A stretch of DNA of 64,000 nt from RUG11247 sp045649485. Its GTDB lineage: Bacteria; Bacillota; Clostridia; Christensenellales; Aristaeellaceae. The notes beneath the pieces are model-generated. The model did no database searches. It was not told the DNA's origin and was given only the letters and a program-made list of their open reading frames with translations. The stretch spans positions 1-64,000 of the forward strand of contig JAZRPZ010000081.1 of the NCBI GenBank assembly GCA_045649485.1. The letters run 5' to 3'. The position numbers and the translations under genes are program-made. Shown here piece by piece: positions 56,462 to 64,000 of this stretch; the first letter of the stretch is position 1; each line of letters begins with the position of its first letter.

Positions 56462-58816
56462 ATGAACACTAAACAAAAACTGTTGTCACTGGCAGGCACG
56501 GCGATCGTTGTCACTCTGCTGGCAGGCGCTGCCATAAGCTCGGTAATGTCCGCATGCGGACTGGGCGCATGTGCGCTTGAGTCTTATCTCAGCGCATTTG
56601 CAGCAGCCCTGCTCTGTGCACTGATAGCATTTTCACCGCGCACAGCCATACCTGCGGCAATTATTGCCGTAGCCGGCGTCGGCACTTACATCGCCGTGAA
56701 CATATCCGGCGGATCGATATCGCTGTTTATGGACGGCATAAAACTGCTGCGCGAAGGCACCGGGGCAGAAGCCCTCGTTCCGTCAGCGCCGCTTATTGCA
56801 TGCTGCGCATCGGTGCTGCTTTCCATGCTTGTCTATGTGCTCGTAAGCGATCGCAGCGTATTCACAACCGTGTTTGCCGTGGCGATAACGCTTGGCGCCG
56901 CCGTCATAAGCTGTGCCGCCCGCAGCGAATCATCGGTAATACAGCTGATGCCCGCACTCATGGGCACATGCCTTGCCATTTCACATACTGCCGAACACTG
57001 TGCAAGCGGCGGTCATCTGAAAGCCCTCATACCCGCAGCTCTTGCTGTGGCAATAGCAGTTGTATCCATCCCTCAGGCCGGCACCACCTTCGGACCGCTG
57101 GAAAACGCAGCCAATTATGTGCGCAGCCTTTATGAGGACTATTTCTCCTACACTCATGAACGCATTGCGTTTACCATATCCGAAAAGGGTTACAACTACT
57201 ACACCCTGCTGAACGATACGCCTACCCATATGCTTGGCGGTCCCGCAGACCCCGATACCGAAGCGGTAATGCGCGTGACTACCGACGATGACATACTGCT
57301 GCGCGGCACATCCCGCGGTACTTATACGGGATATTCCTGGGTGGATGATACCGCAAAGACCCGCAATCTGTATTACGACTTCACGCGTCGTTCCCGCAGA
57401 AGCGACACATTCGGCATTGCCGCCCTCGAAAAACTTGAAGACCCATATTCAGCATTCAATCAGGTAGATGCCGAGGTCACAATGCTCAGCGAAGGTTCTT
57501 CAACGCTGTTCATACCGATCCGCCTTACCGATTTCGAAATGTCACTCAAAAATGCGGTGTACTACAATTCCGTGGGCGAGATGTTCCTTTCACGCAATGT
57601 GGAAAAGGGCGACACCTATTCATTCTCCGCTCTCGAACCTGCAGCTCCCGCCGCGATAACCGCCCTTCAGGCCACCGCTGACACCGAGAACGACAAGGGC
57701 TATGCCGAAGCAGTGCGTGATTATACCCATCTGCCGGACGGCATAGAATCCGGTGTATATCAGATAGCCGATGCACTGACCGCCGGTGCCGTGACAGATG
57801 CGGAAAAAGCCGAAGCTATTATGAACGGTCTTCTGGCAAGCTGCACTTACAGCCTCGATGTGGACTATCCTCCGCATGACAGGGATTTCGTTTCCTACTT
57901 CCTGCTGGACTCCCGCGAGGGCTACTGTTCCTATTTCGCCTCCGCAATGGCAGTACTCTGCCGTGCGGAAGGGATCCCCGCCCGTTATGTGGAAGGCTAT
58001 CGCGTGTATTCGGAAGCCGACGGCGTTACCAACATTACCGGCGAAGACGCTCATGCATGGGTAGAGGTCTACATCCGCGGCATAGGCTGGGTTCCTTATG
58101 ACCCCACTCCCGGACGTGATACAGAACACGATCCGCAGGGCGATGAGCCTGAGGAATCTCCCACGCCTTCGCCTACGCCCGAACCCACTCCCGAGCCTAC
58201 GCCGGATCCCGAAACAGGGCTGCCGCCGGAGACACCCACTCCCGAGCCCGATATGAACGACGAGCCTACGCCGTCTCCCACTCCGGAAGCAGAGGATCCG
58301 CTTACAGACCCCACCCCCGAACCTTCCGACGAACCTGACAGCCCCGAAACAGACAACGATGATAAGAACGGCAAATGGATGGCGATCATCATCGCCGCAG
58401 TGATCTTCCTGCTCATCATCGCGCTCTTTGCATGGCTTATCAGGAAGCGTCTTGAGGCTACCGACCCGGTAAAGCTTGCCGCCCGTCAGAAGAACGATAA
58501 CAAGGCGGTGCTGATACTCTATCGTTCCATGCTGACCCTGTTGGCACAGCTTGGCTACACTCCCGCCAGCGGCGAGACCCCCGAAGCCTTTGCCGAAAGA
58601 GTATGCCGCAGCGGAATGAGCAATATTGACTTCGTCGAATTCACCAAGGGCGTAATGCGCACCCGCTATTCACGCACGTCTGCGCAGCGCGAGCTCACCT
58701 CCCTCGGCGCACGGGCCTATCTCCGTTTCCGCCAGCAGATGAAGCGCTCCGAACGGTTCAGATTCGATTCACACCGACTCTTCAGAGGCCTCGGAGACTT
58801 CGACGTCATACCGTAA
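56462..58816 (+). CDS. TgpA-like transglutaminase/protease membrane protein
   Basis: 784 residues. About six N-terminal membrane segments (1-210) lead to an extracellular domain with the transglutaminase triad: Cys in SREGYCSYFASAMAVLCRAE, His in GEDAHAWVEVYIRG and Asp in WVPYDPTPGRD. A long Pro/Thr/Glu-rich linker (about 565-635) precedes a final membrane segment (about 640-665) and a cytoplasmic DUF4129-like tail (KAVLILYRSMLTLLAQLGYT). With MoxR and DUF58 this is a standard module of unknown cell-surface function. Confidence 0.92.
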   Translation: MNTKQKLLSLAGTAIVVTLLAGAAISSVMSACGLGACALESYLSAFAAALLCALIAFSPRTAIPAAIIAVAGVGTYIAVNISGGSISLFMDGIKLLREGTGAEALVPSAPLIACCASVLLSMLVYVLVSDRSVFTTVFAVAITLGAAVISCAARSESSVIQLMPALMGTCLAISHTAEHCASGGHLKALIPAALAVAIAVVSIPQAGTTFGPLENAANYVRSLYEDYFSYTHERIAFTISEKGYNYYTLLNDTPTHMLGGPADPDTEAVMRVTTDDDILLRGTSRGTYTGYSWVDDTAKTRNLYYDFTRRSRRSDTFGIAALEKLEDPYSAFNQVDAEVTMLSEGSSTLFIPIRLTDFEMSLKNAVYYNSVGEMFLSRNVEKGDTYSFSALEPAAPAAITALQATADTENDKGYAEAVRDYTHLPDGIESGVYQIADALTAGAVTDAEKAEAIMNGLLASCTYSLDVDYPPHDRDFVSYFLLDSREGYCSYFASAMAVLCRAEGIPARYVEGYRVYSEADGVTNITGEDAHAWVEVYIRGIGWVPYDPTPGRDTEHDPQGDEPEESPTPSPTPEPTPEPTPDPETGLPPETPTPEPDMNDEPTPSPTPEAEDPLTDPTPEPSDEPDSPETDNDDKNGKWMAIIIAAVIFLLIIALFAWLIRKRLEATDPVKLAARQKNDNKAVLILYRSMLTLLAQLGYTPASGETPEAFAERVCRSGMSNIDFVEFTKGVMRTRYSRTSAQRELTSLGARAYLRFRQQMKRSERFRFDSHRLFRGLGDFDVIP

Positions 58817-58837
58817 AAAGCCTGTATCATAACCAAA

Positions 58838-58868
58838 GGCCGCCGCGCGCACTCCGCACGGCGGCTTC
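58838..58868 (+). terminator. Weak hairpin after the MoxR operon
   Basis: gccgccgcg / cgcacggcggc inverted repeat with only a short, interrupted T run (ttcacttta). Confidence 0.5.
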
Positions 58869-58904
58869 ACTTTATCATTTAACGGCGCTGTCATATGTGT
58901 ATTA

Positions 58905-58933
58905 TTGCCGATGCAACAAACATATGATATAAT
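58905..58933 (+). promoter_or_regulatory. secA promoter
   Basis: TTGCCG (58905-58910), 17-bp spacer, TATAAT (58928-58933). Confidence 0.78.
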
Positions 58934-58970
58934 TAGTAGATAAAATCGGGATACCTGAAAGGAAACCGCA

Positions 58971-61697
58971 ATGTTCAATATTTTTAAGAAGCTCTTCGGA
59001 ATTTCCAATGATAGTCAGATCAAGAAGCTGAAGCCTATCGTTGAAAGCATAAACGCACTGGAACCCAAATATCAGGCCATGACCGACGACGGACTGCGCG
59101 AAAATCTTCAGCAGCTGAAGGCACGCGTTCAGGGCGGCGAGTCTCTTGACGCCGTACTGCCCGAGACCTTTGCGCTGGTGCGCGAAGCCTCCGTGCGTAC
59201 TCTCGGTCAGCGTCCCTTCGACGTACAGCTGCTGGGCGGTATCGTGCTGCACCAGGGCCGCATCGCAGAAATGCGCACCGGTGAAGGCAAGACCCTTACC
59301 GCCTCCCTGCCCGCCGTACTCAACTCCCTCACCGGCAAGGGCGTACATATCGTTACCGTAAACGATTACCTCGCAAAGTTCCAGTCCGAATGGATGGGCA
59401 AGCTCTATCGCTTCCTGGGTCTGAGCGTAGGTCTTATTATCCACGGAATCGAGCCTGCCGAAAAGCAGAAGGCCTATGCCGCAGACATCACCTACGGCAC
59501 CAATAACGAATTCGGCTTCGATTACCTGCGCGACAACATGGTGACCTACAAGGAGCGCATGGTGCAGCGAGAACTCAATTTCGCCATCGTTGACGAAGTT
59601 GACTCCATCCTCATCGATGAAGCCCGTACTCCCCTCATCATCTCCGGTCACGGCGACAAGTCCACCGAGCTTTACGCCCGCGCCAATCAGTTCGTGCAGC
59701 GCCTGCGTCAGAGACTCGAGGAAGACGGCCCCGGCGATTACGAAAAGGACGAGAAGGAAAAGCATTGCACTCTTACCGAAGACGGCGTGCGCAAGGCTGA
59801 GCAGTTCTTCGGCATAGATAACCTTACCGACCCCGCAAACACCACCCTGCATCATCACATCCTCTCCGCACTGCGTGCAAACGTAATGATGCGCCGCGAT
59901 GTTGACTACGTCGTGAAGGATGGTCAGGTGGTCATCGTAGACGAGTTCACCGGCCGACTGATGGTAGGCCGCCGCTATTCCGACGGTCTGCATCAGGCCA
60001 TCGAAGCGAAGGAACACGTCAAGGTGGAACGCGAGAGCAAGACCCTCGCCACCATCACTTTCCAGAATTACTTCCGCATGTACAGTAAGCTTTCCGGTAT
60101 GACCGGTACCGCAAAGACCGAAGAGGAAGAATTCCAGGGAATCTACAATCTGGACGTAGTAACCATTCCCACCAATCGTCCCATGATCCGCAACGACATG
60201 AACGATTCGGTATATATCAACCGCAAGACCAAGTACGAAGCTGTGGTGGAAGAGGTAGTAAAGCGCCATGCCACCGGTCAGCCCGTACTGGTAGGTACCG
60301 TATCCGTAGAAATTTCCGAAATGCTGGGCAAGATGCTGGAACGCCGCGGCGTACCTCACGAGGTACTGAACGCAAAGTTCCACGAAAAGGAAGCCGAGAT
60401 AGTCGCTCAGGCAGGTAAGAAGGGCGCCGTGACCATCGCCACCAACATGGCCGGCCGAGGCACCGACATTCTGCTGGGCGGCAACGCCGAATTCCTCGCC
60501 CGCCGTCAGATGCGTCTGGCAGGCTATGAAGAGCAGCTCATCGAAGACGCCATCGGTCACAACGAAAATGTGCCTCAGGAAGTTCTGGACGCACGCAAGA
60601 TTTTCCGCGATCACATGGCAAAGTTCTCCGTGGAGACCAAGAAGGGTCACGACGAGGTCGTTGCCTTGGGCGGTCTGCATATCATCGGTACCGAGCGCCA
60701 TGAATCCCGCCGTATCGATAATCAGCTGCGCGGTCGTGCCGGCCGTCAGGGCGACCCCGGTTCTTCCCAGTTCTTCATTTCCTTTGAGGATGACCTCATG
60801 CGCCTGTTCGGCTCCGACAGATTCAGGCCCCTGCTTGAAAAGATGGATCCCGGTCAGGAAGTAAAGCTTGAGTACGGCATCGTATCCAAGCAGATCGAAA
60901 ATGCCCAGAAGCGTGTTGAATCCCGCAACTACGGCATCCGTAAGACCGTACTGCAGTACGACGATGTTATGAACAAGCAGCGCGAGATCATCTACGGTCA
61001 GCGCCGTCAGGTTCTCGAAGGCGCCGACATGCAGGCCGAAGTTGCCAACATGCGCCACACCCTCATCGAAGAAGCAGTCAAGCGCTGCGCTCCCGACGAG
61101 GCAGCTGTGGATCAGTGGGATATCGCCGCTCTCTCCGATTACCTTGAGCATCTGTGCATGGATGTAGGCGGCACCAAGAAGGTATTCGACGAGATCGGCG
61201 GCAATATCACCCACGAAAGCTTCATCGCTGCTCTGGAAAAGCGTGCCATCGCGATCTACGGCAGCCGCGAAAAGATGTGGGCAGAAGCTCAGCTGGATAT
61301 GCGTGAATTCGAGCGCGTCTCCCTGCTGCGCGCTGTAGACACCCGCTGGATGGATCACATCGATGCAATGGATCAGCTGCGCGACGGTATCGGTCTCAGA
61401 GCCATCGCCCACAGAGATCCCATCAACGAATATACCATCGAAGGCTTTGATATGTTCGATGAGATGATCCGCCTTATTCAGGAGGATACCACCCGCCGTC
61501 TGTACTTCACCGTGGTCAACCGTCAGGCAAACGAGCGCGCTCAGGTCGCCCAGCCCACCGTGGCTGCTCACGGCGGCAGCGGCGCACCCGCAGCCAAGAC
61601 TCCCGTGAAGTCCGATAAGAAGGTCGGCAGGAACGATCCCTGTCCCTGCGGCAGCGGCAAAAAGTACAAGAACTGCTGCGGCGCATCCGAAGGCTGA
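58971..61697 (+). CDS. secA: Preprotein translocase ATPase SecA
   Basis: 908 residues, full length. The order is NBD1 with MRTGEGKTLTASLPAVL, VDEVDSILIDEARTPLIISG, the preprotein cross-linking domain, NBD2 with GRGTDILLGGNAEFLARRQM and RGRAGRQGDPGSSQF, the helical scaffold (RWMDHIDAMDQLRDGIGLR), and a C-terminal zinc SEC-C motif RNDPCPCGSGKKYKNCC. It drives Sec-dependent export at the membrane. AAAGGAAAC precedes the ATG; the promoter is clear. Probable operon with prfB, 93 nt downstream. Confidence 0.97.
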   Translation: MFNIFKKLFGISNDSQIKKLKPIVESINALEPKYQAMTDDGLRENLQQLKARVQGGESLDAVLPETFALVREASVRTLGQRPFDVQLLGGIVLHQGRIAEMRTGEGKTLTASLPAVLNSLTGKGVHIVTVNDYLAKFQSEWMGKLYRFLGLSVGLIIHGIEPAEKQKAYAADITYGTNNEFGFDYLRDNMVTYKERMVQRELNFAIVDEVDSILIDEARTPLIISGHGDKSTELYARANQFVQRLRQRLEEDGPGDYEKDEKEKHCTLTEDGVRKAEQFFGIDNLTDPANTTLHHHILSALRANVMMRRDVDYVVKDGQVVIVDEFTGRLMVGRRYSDGLHQAIEAKEHVKVERESKTLATITFQNYFRMYSKLSGMTGTAKTEEEEFQGIYNLDVVTIPTNRPMIRNDMNDSVYINRKTKYEAVVEEVVKRHATGQPVLVGTVSVEISEMLGKMLERRGVPHEVLNAKFHEKEAEIVAQAGKKGAVTIATNMAGRGTDILLGGNAEFLARRQMRLAGYEEQLIEDAIGHNENVPQEVLDARKIFRDHMAKFSVETKKGHDEVVALGGLHIIGTERHESRRIDNQLRGRAGRQGDPGSSQFFISFEDDLMRLFGSDRFRPLLEKMDPGQEVKLEYGIVSKQIENAQKRVESRNYGIRKTVLQYDDVMNKQREIIYGQRRQVLEGADMQAEVANMRHTLIEEAVKRCAPDEAAVDQWDIAALSDYLEHLCMDVGGTKKVFDEIGGNITHESFIAALEKRAIAIYGSREKMWAEAQLDMREFERVSLLRAVDTRWMDHIDAMDQLRDGIGLRAIAHRDPINEYTIEGFDMFDEMIRLIQEDTTRRLYFTVVNRQANERAQVAQPTVAAHGGSGAPAAKTPVKSDKKVGRNDPCPCGSGKKYKNCCGASEG

Positions 61698-61790
61698 ACA
61701 GGCCTATATCCCGGCACACCGCCGTAACCGACTGATATCCGCATAAAAATACCGCAGAAAATACAGAATACTATACGAGGATGTGTATAT

Positions 61791-62888
61791 ATGTTTGAAA
61801 TCGAACTTTTCAAGCAGAAGCTTGACCACGTAAACAGCAAGCTGGACGAGATCGCCGTTGCCCTTGATATCGAGCACCTCAAGGAGCAGCTCATCGAATA
61901 TCAGGAAGACATGGCTTCCGCCGGCTTCTGGGATGAAATGGAGCGTGCCACCAGGATCACCGCCGAGTGCCATCGCGTCGAGGCCAAGATCAATAACTTC
62001 AAGTCCCTGAGAACCCGTGCCGAGGACATCGAAGTAATGATGGAACTGGCCGAAGAAGAAGACGATGATTCCATGGCAGCCGATATCCGCAGCGAATTCG
62101 ATTCCCTCATCGAGGAACTGGAATCCCTGCGTCTTACCACCCTGCTGACCGGCGAATGGGACGGCTGCAACTGCATTCTTTCCCTGCACGCAGGCGCAGG
62201 CGGAACCGAAGCACAGGACTGGACCAGCATGCTCTACCGCATGTACACCCGCTATGCCGCACGCATGGGCTTCACCGTAAAGGAAGTAGACCTGCTGGAC
62301 GGCGACGAAGCCGGCATCAAGTCCGTTACCTTCGAAGTTACCGGCGATTACGCATACGGCTACCTGAAGTGCGAGCGAGGCGTACACCGTCTGGTACGTA
62401 TCTCTCCCTTCGATGCAAACGCACGCCGTCAGACCTCCTTTGCTTCCATGGACGTTTCTCCCATCATTGAGGATGATTCCGAGATCGAGATCCGCAACGA
62501 AGATCTGCGTATCGATACCTACCGCGCATCCGGCGCAGGCGGACAGCATGTTAACCGTACCGACTCCGCCGTACGTATCACCCATCTTCCCACCGGCATC
62601 GTTGTACAGTGCCAGAATGAACGTTCTCAGATCCAGAACAAGGAAATGTGCTTCCGCTGGCTGCGCGCACGCCTTGCCGAGCTGAAGGAACAGCAGCGTC
62701 AGGAGCAGATGGGCGAGATCAAGGGCGAAATGAAGAAGATCGAGTGGGGCAGCCAGATCCGTTCTTACGTATTCCAGCCCTACAAGCTGGTAAAGGACCT
62801 GCGCACCGGCTACGAAGTTGGCGATGTTGACGGCGTAATGGACGGCAAGATCGAAGGCTTCGTCACCGCCTACCTGCAGAGCCTCTGA
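61791..62888 (+). CDS. prfB: Peptide chain release factor 2, no programmed frameshift
   Basis: 365 residues in a single frame. Codon-reader loop SPF in RLVRISPFDANARRQTSF, and the catalytic GGQ in ASGAGGQHVNRTDSAVRI. RF2 ends translation at UAA and UGA. In many bacteria the gene needs a +1 frameshift at an internal UGA near codon 26; here the N-terminal stretch (HLKEQLIEYQEDMASAGFWD) is continuous, so autoregulation of that kind is absent. The ATG has ACGAGGATG upstream. Between secA and prfB (93 nt) I see no promoter. Confidence 0.96.
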   Translation: MFEIELFKQKLDHVNSKLDEIAVALDIEHLKEQLIEYQEDMASAGFWDEMERATRITAECHRVEAKINNFKSLRTRAEDIEVMMELAEEEDDDSMAADIRSEFDSLIEELESLRLTTLLTGEWDGCNCILSLHAGAGGTEAQDWTSMLYRMYTRYAARMGFTVKEVDLLDGDEAGIKSVTFEVTGDYAYGYLKCERGVHRLVRISPFDANARRQTSFASMDVSPIIEDDSEIEIRNEDLRIDTYRASGAGGQHVNRTDSAVRITHLPTGIVVQCQNERSQIQNKEMCFRWLRARLAELKEQQRQEQMGEIKGEMKKIEWGSQIRSYVFQPYKLVKDLRTGYEVGDVDGVMDGKIEGFVTAYLQSL

Positions 62889-62892
62889 TACC

Positions 62893-63369
62893 ATGAAGTA
62901 TTCACTGAAACAACTGGTCGGAAAGCCGCTTATCTTCCTTCAGGCAGCGACCTTCCTGCTTTGCCTTGGCAGAATAGCGCTTAATGTATTTGCCGGCAGC
63001 GGCGAACTGCTGACAGGCCTCATCTATGCGCTGCCCTTCGCAGTGATAACCATGTTTATCGTGAGATACATCTATCTTGCCATAAACATTCCCTGCTGCA
63101 GTCTGAAAGATGAATTTGAAGTCACCTTCGACAGGGTGACCCATTACCGCAAAGGCAAAAAGGTAAAAGAACTTGCCATCAACAGCAGCACCAATGTATA
63201 CAGCTATCGCGGAATACTGCGCACCATGCTGGTGTTCTCTCCCCGAAAGCTGCCTCAGGGCGAAATACTCAAGACATATATAGAGGATGCCGAGGTCATC
63301 TACATTCCCTACATGGCGAAAAAGATGCCCAAACTGAAGAAATACTTCGACAAAGCATCCCGTATATAA
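62893..63369 (+). CDS. Small membrane protein of unknown function
   Basis: 158 residues. Two hydrophobic segments (LIFLQAATFLLCLGRIALNV about 13-32; LIYALPFAVITMFIVRYIYL about 42-62), followed by a ~95-residue cytoplasmic beta-rich domain rich in Lys (VTHYRKGKKVKELAINSSTN; YIPYMAKKMPKLKKYFDKAS). It looks like a PH-like or bPH domain membrane protein, but I do not recognise a named family. It starts 4 nt after prfB, so it is probably co-transcribed. Confidence 0.72.
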   Translation: MKYSLKQLVGKPLIFLQAATFLLCLGRIALNVFAGSGELLTGLIYALPFAVITMFIVRYIYLAINIPCCSLKDEFEVTFDRVTHYRKGKKVKELAINSSTNVYSYRGILRTMLVFSPRKLPQGEILKTYIEDAEVIYIPYMAKKMPKLKKYFDKASRI

Positions 63370-63380
63370 TGCCGCAAAGA

Positions 63381-63421
63381 CAGGCGGGGCAGGGCGGCAC
63401 GCTCTGCTCCGTCTGCTTTTT
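63381..63421 (+). terminator. Terminator after the prfB unit
   Basis: A 14-bp stem caggcggggcaggg / ctctgctccgtctg (several G-U pairs) and T run at 63416-63421. Confidence 0.75.
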
Positions 63422-63444
63422 CTGAGATATATGCGAGGTATAGC

Positions 63445-64000
63445 ATGATGAAAAATATACTGCGCGCCTTCGCGCTGACATTCGGCATATTCCTGATGAG
63501 CGTTTTCTGTGCATTATCGCTGTTTCACCGTACCGCAGTGGACGGTCGGCTGTATTATGATATACAGCTCGAAGAAAATGTATCGCCCGGCGTGGATAAC
63601 GATACCATGCTAGAACTTGATCTTCTGCTCGCTGCATATCTTGCGGGCGATGCGGATGCGCTTGACTCCACCGACCTTTTCAATACAGACGAAAAGGCTC
63701 ACATGGCGGATGTATACAACATATTCGCCGCCATGCGCATCATAAAGAATGTGTCTCTCGCGATATCCGTGCCGCTGTTGGGCTGGGTATATTACAACCG
63801 TCAGAAATTCTCACGCAAACTTCTGCGTGCCTGTATAACCAGAGGCACAGCGCTGCTGTTTGTGCCGATCATCATTGCAGGCGCATGGGCTGCCGTTGAT
63901 TTCGATGCGGTATTTACTTTCATGCACAGGCTGCTTTTCACAAACGACCTGTGGCTGATGGATCCCCGTACCGACCTCATGATACGCATGCTGCCCGAAA
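63445..64000 (+). CDS. DUF1461/TIGR01906-like integral membrane protein, cut by window end
   Basis: 185 codons are visible and the frame is open at the edge. Membrane segments are seen at about 8-26, 105-125 and 130-155. The block MHRLLFTNDLWLMDPRTDL followed by MIRMLPE is the signature of the DUF1461/TIGR01906 family of Firmicutes membrane proteins with unknown function. GAGGT is 5 nt before the ATG at 63445. The 3' part, and any stop, lie beyond the window. Confidence 0.82.
   Translation, partial: MMKNILRAFALTFGIFLMSVFCALSLFHRTAVDGRLYYDIQLEENVSPGVDNDTMLELDLLLAAYLAGDADALDSTDLFNTDEKAHMADVYNIFAAMRIIKNVSLAISVPLLGWVYYNRQKFSRKLLRACITRGTALLFVPIIIAGAWAAVDFDAVFTFMHRLLFTNDLWLMDPRTDLMIRMLPE

Noticed and set aside
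58902..61571. A long open frame (about 890 codons) on the minus strand opposite secA
   Set aside because: Same reason: it is a shadow of the secA codon bias, without motifs or a ribosome-binding site.
1..64000. CRISPR arrays, tRNA or rRNA genes, insertion sequences, prophage
   Set aside because: No regularly spaced repeats, cloverleaf candidates, transposase or integrase motifs, or phage structural genes were seen.

Overview
The window reads as chromosome of an anaerobic, Gram-positive Clostridia-type bacterium. The evidence is a canonical T-box leader, strong SD sites (AGGAGG), sigma-A type promoters, an electron-bifurcating [FeFe]-hydrogenase operon, LytR-CpsA-Psr and SecA/SEC-C proteins, and no outer-membrane genes. 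The body is GC-rich, about 55% by impression. Only the first ~180 bases are clearly AT-rich (about 35% GC by hand count). I see no phage, IS element, CRISPR array, rRNA or tRNA. Genes lie in long, tightly spaced operons that alternate in strand.

Layout. 1-4870 (minus): parA-parB-MFS-CBM9-like-LCP and a partial TrmH-like ORF at the edge. 5042-5467 (plus): FucU-type mutarotase, then a small membrane protein on minus. 6085-12152 (plus): polA-coaE-lytic transglycosylase-solute-binding protein-class A beta-lactamase-like. 12202-15195 (minus): ABC-F protein and secreted lipase. 15298-19236 (minus): a tyrosine-type T-box leader, an acyl-CoA ligase, a broken HIT gene, an OFA-type MFS transporter and an HD alarmone-hydrolase-like protein. 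19317-20876 (plus): DUF975 protein, methyltransferase and a truncated DUF975 copy. 20968-29422 (minus): two transcription units encoding HydABC, plus a HydS-like hydrogenase with DRTGG, HATPase and PHP proteins. 29634-36024: mixed metabolic and repair genes. 36076-42755: LacI regulator divergent from a nucleoside hydrolase/split transketolase/FGGY kinase/isomerase operon. 42799-52577 (minus): seven genes, of which five are MATE exporters, with a GH5 enzyme and a secreted protein. 52766-64000: secreted protein, birA, MoxR-DUF58-transglutaminase operon, secA, prfB and membrane proteins, the last cut by the window edge.

How genes work together. The hydrogenase cluster joins a catalytic bifurcating enzyme to a probable redox or hydrogen sensor module. 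The LacI-linked operon has the enzymes to take a nucleoside-derived or similar sugar through isomerisation and phosphorylation into the pentose phosphate pathway. The T-box unit appears to put acid activation, transport and (p)ppGpp-type hydrolysis under tRNA-Tyr charging. The MATE/GH5 unit looks like a dedicated export system of unknown cargo.

The items most worth following are the T-box unit, the five-MATE/GH5 operon and the HydS-DRTGG-PHP signalling module. Several starts were moved downstream of the longest possible ORF because a clear SD site favours the internal codon. All functional calls are from reading the sequence; no database search was run.
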